Below, piece by piece: positions 1 to 5,539 of a DNA stretch of 5,539 nucleotides. The notes below the pieces were generated by a model. It made no database searches, was not told the origin of the DNA, and saw only the letters and a program-made list of their open reading frames with translations. The translations under genes and the position numbers were made by a program. Origin of the DNA: JAWLFI01 sp041685645 (GTDB taxonomy: Bacteria > Bacteroidota > Bacteroidia > Chitinophagales > Saprospiraceae); contig JAWLFI010000163.1 in the NCBI GenBank assembly GCA_041685645.1, positions 1 to 5,539 on the forward strand, given 5' to 3'. Within the stretch, counting starts at the first letter, position 1, and each line of letters starts with the position of its first letter.

Positions 1-1842
1 GAAGATGAAGAGGCCGAAGAAGAGTTGGAAGTCGAAGAGCCACCAGAGCCCGAAGCTCCACACGATGAATTTGATTGGGAAACGGGCAATCGCGCCGGTG
101 CCAATTACGAGGAAGAAGTGTTCAAAAAGATGGAACAGGTGTATTCCAGTACGCTGACTTTCATAGAGGATAATGAGATCGTCACCGGAAAAGTTACTCG
201 GATTTCTGACGGTGATGTCGTTTTGGACCTGAATTACAAGTCCAATGGAGTCGTTCCCCTTTCAGAATTTAGAGATAATCCCGATCTAGCTCCGGGTGAT
301 AATGTAAATGTTTACGTTGAGAAACTCGAGGATGATAGAGGGCAATTGGTGCTGTCCAGACGCAAGGCTAAATTGCTCGGTGCGTGGGATGCGATCGTGG
401 ATTCCTACAAGAACGATACGATTATTAAAGGTACGATTGTCAGTAAGACAAAAGGTGGATTGATCGCAGATTGCGGTGGACTGGAGACATTCTTACCGGG
501 ATCTCAAATCGATATCAAGCCCATCATCGACTACGATGCTTACGTTGGGAAAACCATGGAATTCAAGGTGGTAAAAATCAATGAGAGCATCAAGAATGCC
601 GTTGTATCTCACAAGGCGCTGATTGAAAGCGATTTGGCAGAACAGAGAGAAGAGATCATCGCGGGTCTGGAAAAAGGACAGGTGTTGGAAGGTACAGTGA
701 AGAATCTGACCGACTTTGGAGCCTTTTTGGACTTGGGTGGAGTCGATGGACTGCTTTACATCACCGATATTTCCTGGGGTAGAATCAATCACCCGAGCGA
801 GGTGTTATCACTCAATGATAATATCAACGTGGTGGTGTTGGATTTTGACGAGAACAAGAAGAGAATTTCACTGGGTCTGAAGCAATTGCAGCCCCATCCG
901 TGGGATGTCTTACCAGAAGATATAAAAGAGGGATCTACCGTCAAGGGTAAGATCGTAAATATTGAAGACTATGGCGCCTTTTTGGAAATCATGCCGGGCG
1001 TAGAGGGATTGATTCACGTTTCGGAAGTGTCATGGAGCAACCAGCCGGTGAATGCGCGTGACTTCTTTGACCTGGGACAAGAGTTTGAGGCGAAGATCGT
1101 AACCATTGATACCGAAGATCGCAAGATGTCACTTTCCATCAAGCAACTACAGAAAGATCCGTGGGAAGAGATTGGAATCAAGTATCCAAAAAACAGTCGT
1201 CACGAGGGCGAAGTGAAGAACTTGACGCCATACGGAGTTTTTGTGGAATTAGAGGAAGGAATTGGTGGAATGATCCACATTTCCGACTTATCCTGGACGA
1301 AGCGCTACAATCACCCATCGGAATTTACTCGCGTAGGTGAGACCATAGAAGTGGTGGTGTTGGATGTGGATATGGAAGATCGCAAGATGTCATTGGGACA
1401 CAAGCAACTCGAGGAAAATCCATGGGATACTTTTGAAAATGTATTCCCCGTGGGTTCATATCACGAGGCGACGATTTTGCGCAAAGACGATCGAGGAGCC
1501 ATCGTTCAATTGCCCTATGGATTGGAGGCCTTTGCCCCAATCAAGCACATCAAGAAGGAAAATGGTCAGATGGCCGATGTTGATGAGGTCTTGACGATGA
1601 AGGTTCTCGAGTTTAACCGGGATGACAAACGAATATTGGTTTCGCATCTGAGATACTTGCAAGACATCAAGCGAGAAGCAGATGACAAAGTCAAAGCGGA
1701 GAAAACGGAAGAACGAAAAGAAACGCAGAAGACGATTAAGAAGCAATCCTCTAGCATCGAAAGATCTACTATGGGAGAGCTCGACGCCTTTTCTCAATTG
1801 AAGAACCAGTTGGAAGGCGATGAGAAGCAGGAAGAGGAGTAA
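1..1842 (+). CDS. rpsA: 30S ribosomal protein S1, 5'-partial
   Basis: RNA-binding protein of the small ribosomal subunit that helps capture and unfold mRNA at initiation. The reading frame is open to base 1, so the true start lies upstream; the TTG at 25 is only an internal codon and 613 residues are visible. After an acidic, Pro/Glu-rich leader come six S1 (OB-fold) repeats at about nt 169-360, 421-627, 673-888, 928-1155, 1189-1425 and 1450-1665. Repeats 3-5 are the most canonical, with cores such as LTDFGAFLDL, IEDYGAFLEI and LTPYGVFVEL followed by hallmarks like GLIHVSEVSW. They are joined by HPWD/DPWE/NPWD linkers. Repeats 1, 2 and 6 are more diverged, as is usual for S1. A charged Lys/Glu tail (about 1666-1839) ends in a TMGELDAFSQL segment resembling Bacteroidota S1 tails. 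Six repeats and this length fit the family; no frameshift is seen. A strong terminator follows directly, so this is the last gene of its transcript. Confidence 0.96.
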   Translation, partial: EDEEAEEELEVEEPPEPEAPHDEFDWETGNRAGANYEEEVFKKMEQVYSSTLTFIEDNEIVTGKVTRISDGDVVLDLNYKSNGVVPLSEFRDNPDLAPGDNVNVYVEKLEDDRGQLVLSRRKAKLLGAWDAIVDSYKNDTIIKGTIVSKTKGGLIADCGGLETFLPGSQIDIKPIIDYDAYVGKTMEFKVVKINESIKNAVVSHKALIESDLAEQREEIIAGLEKGQVLEGTVKNLTDFGAFLDLGGVDGLLYITDISWGRINHPSEVLSLNDNINVVVLDFDENKKRISLGLKQLQPHPWDVLPEDIKEGSTVKGKIVNIEDYGAFLEIMPGVEGLIHVSEVSWSNQPVNARDFFDLGQEFEAKIVTIDTEDRKMSLSIKQLQKDPWEEIGIKYPKNSRHEGEVKNLTPYGVFVELEEGIGGMIHISDLSWTKRYNHPSEFTRVGETIEVVVLDVDMEDRKMSLGHKQLEENPWDTFENVFPVGSYHEATILRKDDRGAIVQLPYGLEAFAPIKHIKKENGQMADVDEVLTMKVLEFNRDDKRILVSHLRYLQDIKREADDKVKAEKTEERKETQKTIKKQSSSIERSTMGELDAFSQLKNQLEGDEKQEEE

Positions 1843-1866
1843 ATCCTTATTCTGATAGAATACTGT

Positions 1867-1902
1867 AAAGAGCGAGGGGAATTCCACTCGCTCTTTTTTT
1901 TT
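1867..1902 (+). terminator. intrinsic terminator of rpsA
   Basis: A perfect 10-bp stem, AAAGAGCGAG (1867-1876) pairing with CTCGCTCTTT (1887-1896), encloses a 10-nt loop and runs into an unbroken T tract (1894-1902). It lies 24 nt after the rpsA stop codon. The stem has a GC-rich upper part followed directly by Ts, the standard rho-independent layout. It should separate rpsA transcription from the carotenoid operon downstream. Confidence 0.93.
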
Positions 1903-1905
1903 GCA

Positions 1906-1935
1906 TTCATTTCATTTTTCTGACAATGAAATGAA
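1906..1935. repeat. AT-rich inverted repeat between rpsA and crtI
   Basis: An 11-bp perfect inverted repeat, TTCATTTCATT (1906-1916) and AATGAAATGAA (1925-1935), is separated by 8 nt. It is not followed by a T run on either strand, so it does not look like a second terminator. It lies just after the rpsA terminator and 64 nt before the crtI start, so a regulator-binding site is possible. AT-rich repeats of this size can also occur by chance in intergenic DNA. Confidence 0.45.
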
Positions 1936-1941
1936 AAAAAC

Positions 1942-1956
1942 GTTGAGAATCTCAAC
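1942..1956. promoter_or_regulatory. candidate operator palindrome ahead of crtI
   Basis: GTTGAGA-A-TCTCAAC is a perfect 15-bp palindrome with 7-bp arms around one central base, 42 nt before the crtI start codon. Its outer TTG...CAA halves have the general look of sites bound by dimeric winged-helix repressors such as MarR-type proteins. The first TTG (1943-1945) could double as a -33 element. However, no TAnnTTTG sequence is found about 20 bp further on: the nearest candidate, TATTAGCC at 1966-1973, matches only the first half. The promoter itself is therefore unresolved, and the binding protein is not encoded in the window. Confidence 0.45.
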
Positions 1957-1978
1957 CAATATAGTTATTAGCCGTTTG

Positions 1979-1989
1979 TTTACCGTAAA
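1979..1989. promoter_or_regulatory. short palindrome in the crtI 5' region
   Basis: TTTAC-C-GTAAA forms an 11-bp palindrome ending 9 nt before the crtI start codon. Its centre is 35 bp from the centre of the 15-bp palindrome upstream. It could be a second protein-binding site or a small structure near the start of the mRNA. The arms are only 5 bp, so chance is a real alternative. Confidence 0.25.
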
Positions 1990-1998
1990 TAATACGAG

Positions 1999-3486
1999 GT
2001 GAATCAAAAGAAAATTATCGTTATCGGGGGTGGAGTGGCTGGTTTGGCCTCTGCGGCTACTTTAGCCCGCGACGGCTACGAAGTGGATCTTTTTGATAAG
2101 AATTCGGGGCCCGGCGGACGAGCTACGATCATGAGGAAGGAGGGATTTACCTTCGATATGGGACCTAGTTGGTATTGGATGCCCCAGGTGTTTGAGGACT
2201 TTTTCGCCTCCATGGGAAGCAGCGTCGCAGATCATTACGAGCTCGAGCGACTCGACCCTTCTTACAAAGTGTTTTTTAGTTCGGAACAGGTCATAGATAT
2301 GCCGGCGGACTGGGAGGCTTTAAAGGAGGTTTTTGAATCCATTGAAGCGGGGGCTTCCGTCCAACTCGAACGTTACATGGCAGAGGCGGCGTATAAATAT
2401 AAAGTGGGTATGGAGGAGTTTGTCTGGAAGCCGGGCAAATCCGTCATGGAATTTGCCCAGTGGAAGGTGTTAAAGTCCGTATTTCGCTTAGATATGTTCA
2501 CCTCTGTGAAAAAGCACGTGGGAAAATACTTTAAGGACCGACGCCTGAGGCAAATCATGGAGTTCCCCGTGTTATTTTTAGGTGCTGCGCCCGCAGATAC
2601 ACCTGCTTTGTACAGCTTGATGAACTATGCCGACTTAAAGTTGGGCACCTGGTATCCCAAAGGAGGTATGTACGAAATTTCAAAAGCGATGGCTTCGGTG
2701 GCTGAGGCAGCTGGTGTCCGCTTGCATTTTAATGCTGAAGTGGAAAAGATCCTCACTGAGAATCAGCGCGTAAGTGGAGTGCAATTGAAAGGGGGAGAGA
2801 CCTATTTCGCTGATGGCATGATCGGTGGGGCGGACTATCATCACATAGATCAAGTCTTATTATCGGAAGAGCATAGACAATACTCCCCAAAATATTGGGA
2901 CCGGCGAAAGATGGCTCCTTCCAGTTTACTTTTTTATCTGGGAGTTGATGGGAAAATACCCGAGTTGCGCCATCACAATCTATTTTTTGACGAGGATTTT
3001 GATCGGCATGCTCACATTATATATAAAACGAAGGAATGGCCCGATCGGCCGTTATTTTACGCATGCTGTCCATCGAAGACCGACCCTTCTGTGGCGCCGG
3101 AGGGGAAAGAAAACTTGTTTTTATTGATTCCATTACCGCCAGACCTTGAGGATAGTGAGGAGCATCGGGAGCAGTTGTTTGAATTCATGATGGATAAATT
3201 AGCATCTTACACAGGATTTGCTGTTCGGGATTACATAGCGTACAAAAAAAGCTTTGCTATGAACGACTTTAAATCAGCATATCATTCATTCAAGGGCAAT
3301 GCCTACGGGTTGGCGAACACATTGGATCAAACGGCGATACTGAAGCCGGCGATGCACCATAAGACCTTAAAGAATCTTTTATTTGCCGGGCAATTGACAA
3401 ATCCGGGGCCCGGGCTCCCTCCTTCGATTATCTCCGGTCGATTAGCAGCGGCAGAATTATCCAATCATTTGATAAAAAAACACTAA
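1999..3486 (+). CDS. crtI: phytoene desaturase (lycopene-forming)
   Basis: FAD-dependent, membrane-associated oxidoreductase that introduces double bonds into phytoene, giving lycopene in most CrtI enzymes. The 495-residue length is typical. The N-terminus carries the dinucleotide-binding fold: IVIGGGVAGLA with G10-x-G12-x-x-G15, an acidic residue (D33) ending the second strand, then GPGGRA (37-42). The C-terminus carries the carotenoid-desaturase signature GQLTNPGPGLPP (464-475) followed by SIISG, preceded by a GNAYGLANTLDQTA block typical of Bacteroidota CrtI. The start is GTG: an in-frame TAA at 1990-1992 leaves no upstream start, and any later start would destroy the FAD fold. There is no well-spaced Shine-Dalgarno, as is common in this phylum. 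It is the first gene of the operon; crtB follows after 10 nt. A CrtN- or CrtD-type desaturase is an alternative from motifs alone, but crtB and a lycopene cyclase next door favour CrtI. Confidence 0.95.
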   Translation: MNQKKIIVIGGGVAGLASAATLARDGYEVDLFDKNSGPGGRATIMRKEGFTFDMGPSWYWMPQVFEDFFASMGSSVADHYELERLDPSYKVFFSSEQVIDMPADWEALKEVFESIEAGASVQLERYMAEAAYKYKVGMEEFVWKPGKSVMEFAQWKVLKSVFRLDMFTSVKKHVGKYFKDRRLRQIMEFPVLFLGAAPADTPALYSLMNYADLKLGTWYPKGGMYEISKAMASVAEAAGVRLHFNAEVEKILTENQRVSGVQLKGGETYFADGMIGGADYHHIDQVLLSEEHRQYSPKYWDRRKMAPSSLLFYLGVDGKIPELRHHNLFFDEDFDRHAHIIYKTKEWPDRPLFYACCPSKTDPSVAPEGKENLFLLIPLPPDLEDSEEHREQLFEFMMDKLASYTGFAVRDYIAYKKSFAMNDFKSAYHSFKGNAYGLANTLDQTAILKPAMHHKTLKNLLFAGQLTNPGPGLPPSIISGRLAAAELSNHLIKKH

Positions 3487-3496
3487 CTTTAAAGAT

Positions 3497-4333
3497 ATGA
3501 TGTCTCTTTACGAATCTGTAAGTCGGGAATGCAGCAAGCATATTACACAAAGGTATAGCACCTCTTTTTCTTTGGGGATCAAAATGTTTGACGCTCGATT
3601 CCGACCACCTATTTATGGAATTTATGGATTTGTACGTTTCGCCGATGAAATTGTAGATACCTTTCACGATAAGAACAAAGCTGAATTGCTCAAAGAGTTT
3701 AAGGAAGATACCTATAAAGCGCTCGATCGTCGGATCAGTCTCAATCCCGTCCTGCAGTCCTTCCAGGAGGTAGTACACAGCTATGGCATTGAGAGAGAAT
3801 TGATAGAGGCCTTTTTGAAGAGTATGGAAATGGATCTCGATTATTCGACTTATGGCCCTAGTTTGTATAAAGAATATATTTATGGGTCCGCCGAGGTGGT
3901 TGGGTTGATGTGCTTGCGAGTGTTTTGCGAGGGAAATGACCAACAGTATCAGCATTTGAAGGCGCCGGCTTGCAGTCTGGGGGCTGCCTTTCAAAAGGTA
4001 AATTTTTTGCGAGACATGAAAGCCGACTACGATGTGAGGGAGCGAGTGTATTTTCCCGGCGTAGATTTCCACTCTTTTTGCGAGGAAGAAAAACTAGCCA
4101 TTGAGTGCGATATTCAAAAGGACTTCGAACATGCATATGAAGGCATCAAGCAACTACCCAAAGGAGCCCGTCTGGGGGTGTACGTCGCCTATGTTTACTA
4201 CCTCAACCTGCTGAAAAAAATTGCGGCATCAAAGGTGGAGACCATTACACAGCGACGGTTGAGAGTAAATGATAGTCGGAAAATATATTTGTTATTGAGT
4301 TCTACAGTGAAGAACCAGTTGAACTTGATATGA
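3497..4333 (+). CDS. crtB: phytoene synthase
   Basis: Prenyltransferase of the squalene/phytoene synthase family: it condenses two geranylgeranyl diphosphates through prephytoene diphosphate to 15-cis-phytoene, the committed step of carotenoid synthesis. The 278-residue all-helical protein is near the usual bacterial length. Both Asp-rich motifs that hold the Mg-diphosphates are intact: DEIVD at 50-54 and NFLRDMKAD at 169-177 (N169, R172, D173, D177), followed by RVYFP. The N-terminal block RYSTSFSLG (19-27) is also typical. Two tandem ATG codons (3497 and 3500) could both serve as start; the first is used here. The start is 10 nt after the crtI stop, and the TGA stop overlaps the cyclase ATG. 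Squalene-forming members of the family are an alternative, but the neighbours make phytoene synthase much the better call. Confidence 0.96.
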   Translation: MMSLYESVSRECSKHITQRYSTSFSLGIKMFDARFRPPIYGIYGFVRFADEIVDTFHDKNKAELLKEFKEDTYKALDRRISLNPVLQSFQEVVHSYGIERELIEAFLKSMEMDLDYSTYGPSLYKEYIYGSAEVVGLMCLRVFCEGNDQQYQHLKAPACSLGAAFQKVNFLRDMKADYDVRERVYFPGVDFHSFCEEEKLAIECDIQKDFEHAYEGIKQLPKGARLGVYVAYVYYLNLLKKIAASKVETITQRRLRVNDSRKIYLLLSSTVKNQLNLI

Positions 4334-5175
4334 ATTTGGGTTCAAAGCGACTTTTCGGATTCCTGTTATTGACCGTTGGTGTCATCATTGGGAGTTGGAT
4401 GTTTTTAGGTCCTGTGAGCGGCAGTTTAAATGACGACCTGGGATCTCCGGGCTTTATTATAGAGTGGTTGGAAGGTTCGCATGCCTATCTATATTTGATG
4501 ATTCTCTCCCTATTTTTCCCACTGATACTTTCCTTTGATAAAAAGATACACTACATAAGCAGTTGGAAATATCTGCTCGCCGTGTTTTTATGGATTTCTA
4601 CCTTATACATTATATGGGATGTATATTTCACCCGTTGGCAGATCTGGGAATTTAATGGGGATTATATTTCTGGCTACAGATGGTGGGGCTTGCCCCTGGA
4701 GGAGATAAGTTTTTTTTTGGTAGTCCCATTTGCTTGTTTGTTTATCTACGAATGTGTAGTAGGGTATAACTTGCATCGCTATGTGGGGGGTGTCGTCACT
4801 CCCATGATGCGTATTGCCTTGGGATTAGCCATTGCCTTGGGGGTAGTGTATGGCGGAGGGTATTACAGCGTCTCCGCTACAGTGGTGCTAATCATAGCCA
4901 TGTTTTATCTCGAGAAATTTTTACCTACTGAGCAGAAATCACAAATATATACCAGTTTATTGTTGGCATACATTCCATTTCTGCTGGTGAATGGAGTATT
5001 AACGGGAAGTTGCACTCAGTCGCCTATTGTCATTTATAACGACAGTGAGAACCTGCCCGGGCGTTTGGGTACGATTCCCTGGGATGATTTCATATATCAG
5101 GCCGGGATGTTTTTGTGGATGGTATTTATTTACAGCGGTGCCAAGAAAAAGCAAAAAACTTTTTATTTATTTTGA
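4330..5175 (+). CDS. crtYcd: lycopene cyclase, fused CrtYc-CrtYd type, N-terminally extended
   Basis: Integral membrane enzyme that cyclises lycopene to beta-carotene. Two homologous halves are fused, as in Bacteroidota and in the cyclase part of fungal bifunctional enzymes. The first half carries WDVYFTRWQIWEFN (96-109) and PLEEISFF (122-129). The second carries YNDSENLPGRLGTIPWDDFIY (236-256, split here as YNDSENLPGR and LGTIPWDDFIY). Acidic residues E124/E125 and D252/D253 are the likely catalytic positions by family analogy; the second site reads DD where ED is more usual. Hydrophobic stretches suggest about eight membrane segments: 8-27, 52-69, 80-99, 126-145, 160-176, 178-194, 207-224 and 254-269. 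The first, with about 50 residues before the usual N-terminal block (AYLYLMILSLFFPLILSF), is extra. The ATGA overlap with the crtB stop supports this long start and suggests translational coupling; M57 is a conceivable but less likely alternative. The end-product ring type (beta rather than epsilon) is inferred from family. Confidence 0.9.
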   Translation: MNLGSKRLFGFLLLTVGVIIGSWMFLGPVSGSLNDDLGSPGFIIEWLEGSHAYLYLMILSLFFPLILSFDKKIHYISSWKYLLAVFLWISTLYIIWDVYFTRWQIWEFNGDYISGYRWWGLPLEEISFFLVVPFACLFIYECVVGYNLHRYVGGVVTPMMRIALGLAIALGVVYGGGYYSVSATVVLIIAMFYLEKFLPTEQKSQIYTSLLLAYIPFLLVNGVLTGSCTQSPIVIYNDSENLPGRLGTIPWDDFIYQAGMFLWMVFIYSGAKKKQKTFYLF

Positions 5176-5196
5176 GAGACGAATTCCAGGCGAGAT

Positions 5197-5211
5197 CCAA
5201 ATAGTATTTGG
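5197..5211 (+). other. small hairpin after the cyclase gene
   Basis: CCAAAT-AGT-ATTTGG gives a 6-bp stem with a 3-nt loop, 21 nt after the cyclase stop. A GC-rich stretch with GCGG/CCGC arms (5211-5214 and 5224-5227) follows, but no T run is present. It may stabilise the 3' end of the crt mRNA or act as a weak, non-canonical terminator. It is not a standard intrinsic terminator. Confidence 0.35.
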
Positions 5212-5267
5212 CGGAGGTGACTGCCGCACAAAGAAGACCCAAGAAATGCCTTCAAAGAACAATTGGT

Positions 5268-5291
5268 GAAAATATATATATGAAATTATAT
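5268..5291 (+). promoter_or_regulatory. AT-rich UP-like tract upstream of a strong promoter
   Basis: A 24-nt stretch made almost only of A and T, including an alternating TA run at about 5272-5282, ends 10 nt before the -33 element of the promoter at 5302-5332. Position and composition fit an UP element contacting the RNA polymerase alpha subunit, common at rRNA promoters. This is an inference from placement; no strict consensus was matched. Confidence 0.4.
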
Positions 5292-5301
5292 CGAGAAGGG
5301 G

Positions 5302-5332
5302 TTGCGTGTTTCAATTATCCGTTATATATTTG
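5302..5332 (+). promoter_or_regulatory. Bacteroidota-type housekeeping promoter, probably for an rRNA operon
   Basis: TTG at 5302-5304 and TATATTTG at 5325-5332 match the Bacteroidota primary-sigma consensus (-33 TTG, -7 TAnnTTTG) at every defined base, with a 20-bp spacer, which lies in the expected range. Transcription would begin at about 5337-5340. An AT-rich tract lies just upstream, and a structured leader with a boxA-like element follows. This is by far the best promoter in the window, and it drives no protein gene visible here. Confidence 0.75.
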
Positions 5333-5421
5333 CATTCCCGTTAAACGATACGGGCTGTTAATTACAGATTAAGACATAGTCTAAGAGACGATAAGGTGGA
5401 GCGAAGCCACGATGTTTTCAC

Positions 5422-5440
5422 ATTTTGCACAAGGCAAAAT
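5422..5440 (+). other. leader hairpin next to boxA
   Basis: ATTTTGC (5422-5428) and GCAAAAT (5434-5440) form a perfect 7-bp stem with a 5-nt loop, ending 2 nt before the boxA-like element. A stem just before boxA mirrors the boxB-boxA type of arrangement in antitermination leaders, though the order and spacing rules for Bacteroidota are not known to me. There is no T tract after it, so it is not a terminator. Confidence 0.45.
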
Positions 5441-5442
5441 AA

Positions 5443-5452
5443 GTTCTTTGAA
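5443..5452 (+). promoter_or_regulatory. boxA-like antitermination element
   Basis: GTTCTTTGAA resembles both the E. coli rRNA boxA core (CTCTTTAA) and the GTTCTTTGACA sequence recurring in Bacteroidota rRNA leaders and 16S-23S spacers. In known systems boxA RNA is bound by NusB and S10 (NusE) to keep polymerase from terminating in untranslated rRNA. It lies about 105 nt downstream of the predicted transcription start. Confidence 0.55.
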
Positions 5453-5539
5453 CTGTAGGAAAGGTAAGGAAAAGAGGAGAGAGGAAGATTTTAATGAGTA
5501 GCGAGAGCGAGCGATTGAATTCGGTTAATACTTTTAGGA

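Larger units (their letters stand above)
5338..5539 (+). other. probable 16S rRNA operon leader (runs off the window)
   Basis: About 200 nt of apparently untranslated DNA follows the strong promoter. It contains several small hairpins: CCCGT/ACGGG (5337-5354), CTGT/ACAG (5355-5367), AGAC/GTCT (5372-5382), GTGG/CCAC (5396-5410) and ATTTTGC/GCAAAAT (5422-5440). The last sits directly before GTTCTTTGAA (5443-5452), which resembles the boxA-like GTTCTTTGACA found in rRNA leaders and spacers of Bacteroidota. A purine-rich stretch (about 5456-5488) follows. No tRNA and no mature 16S start is present before the edge, so the rRNA assignment rests on promoter strength plus the boxA-like element. Leader of another highly expressed gene is the main alternative. 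Confidence 0.55.

Noticed and set aside
25..27. TTG at 25 as the start of rpsA
   Set aside because: The frame is open and equally acidic back to base 1, so the gene is simply cut by the window edge.
1456..1887. A 143-codon minus-strand frame over the end of rpsA, starting inside the terminator
   Set aside because: It is opposite a conserved S1 domain and tail, its start lies in the terminator hairpin, and its Phe/Leu-rich translation is what the complement of Lys/Glu codons gives.
3428..4072. A 214-codon open frame on the minus strand across crtB
   Set aside because: It lies wholly opposite crtB, which has intact catalytic motifs. Its translation shows no recognisable domain, and no promoter is evident. 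It is a shadow.
5027..5269. A + strand frame running past the cyclase stop, considered as a frameshifted extension or a small gene
   Set aside because: It overlaps the conserved second cyclase motif in another frame. The part beyond the stop has no recognisable sequence, and the cyclase is complete without it.
5494..5539. ATG at 5494 opening a frame that runs off the edge (starting MSSESERLNS)
   Set aside because: Only 15 codons are visible, rich in repeated GAG/AGC. It sits in a region that looks like an rRNA leader. It remains possible if the next bases prove coding, but it cannot be supported now.
5338..5539. Other structured RNAs (tmRNA, RNase P RNA, SRP RNA, tRNA) or a riboswitch in the right end
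   Set aside because: None of the conserved cores I know for these RNAs is visible. The small hairpins and boxA-like element fit a transcribed leader better.
1..5539. Mobile elements, CRISPR arrays, or defence or phage genes
   Set aside because: No transposase, integrase, repeat-spacer pattern or toxin-antitoxin-like gene is present. All gene space is taken by rpsA and the carotenoid operon.

Overview
The window looks like a chromosomal segment of a Bacteroidota bacterium, probably of the Flavobacteriales type; I cannot name a genus. Three things point there. The ribosomal protein S1 has a long acidic N-terminus and a Lys/Glu-rich tail. The carotenoid genes are of the types used by this phylum: a CrtI with the C-terminal signature GQLTNPGPGLPP, and a membrane lycopene cyclase of the fused heterodimeric (CrtYc-CrtYd) kind. 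Finally, a promoter near the right end fits the Bacteroidota consensus (TTG, 20 bp, TAnnTTTG), and none of the genes has a convincing Shine-Dalgarno site.

Layout, all on the + strand. Bases 1-1842 hold rpsA (S1), cut at its 5' end by the window edge and closed by a strong intrinsic terminator (1867-1902). Bases 1903-1998 are a short regulatory gap with an 11-bp inverted repeat and two small palindromes, the likely control region of the next operon. Bases 1999-5175 are a compact three-gene carotenoid operon: phytoene desaturase (crtI), phytoene synthase (crtB, 10 nt downstream) and lycopene cyclase (start overlapping the crtB stop as ATGA). Bases 5176-5539 contain no convincing protein gene. 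They hold a hairpin, an AT-rich tract, a strong promoter and a structured leader with a boxA-like GTTCTTTGAA, which together look like the start of a ribosomal RNA operon whose 16S gene would begin just outside the window.

How the genes work together: CrtB condenses two geranylgeranyl diphosphates into phytoene, CrtI desaturates phytoene to lycopene, and the cyclase closes the end rings to give beta-carotene. No hydroxylase (crtZ), ketolase or GGPP synthase is in the window, so any xanthophyll step would have to be encoded elsewhere. The carotenoid operon sits between two parts of the translation machinery (rpsA and a probable rrn operon) with no visible functional link to either.

I do not see a new biological system here. 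The points most worth a second look are the N-terminally extended lycopene cyclase, the palindromes ahead of crtI, and the probable rRNA promoter and leader with no clear terminator between it and the carotenoid operon.
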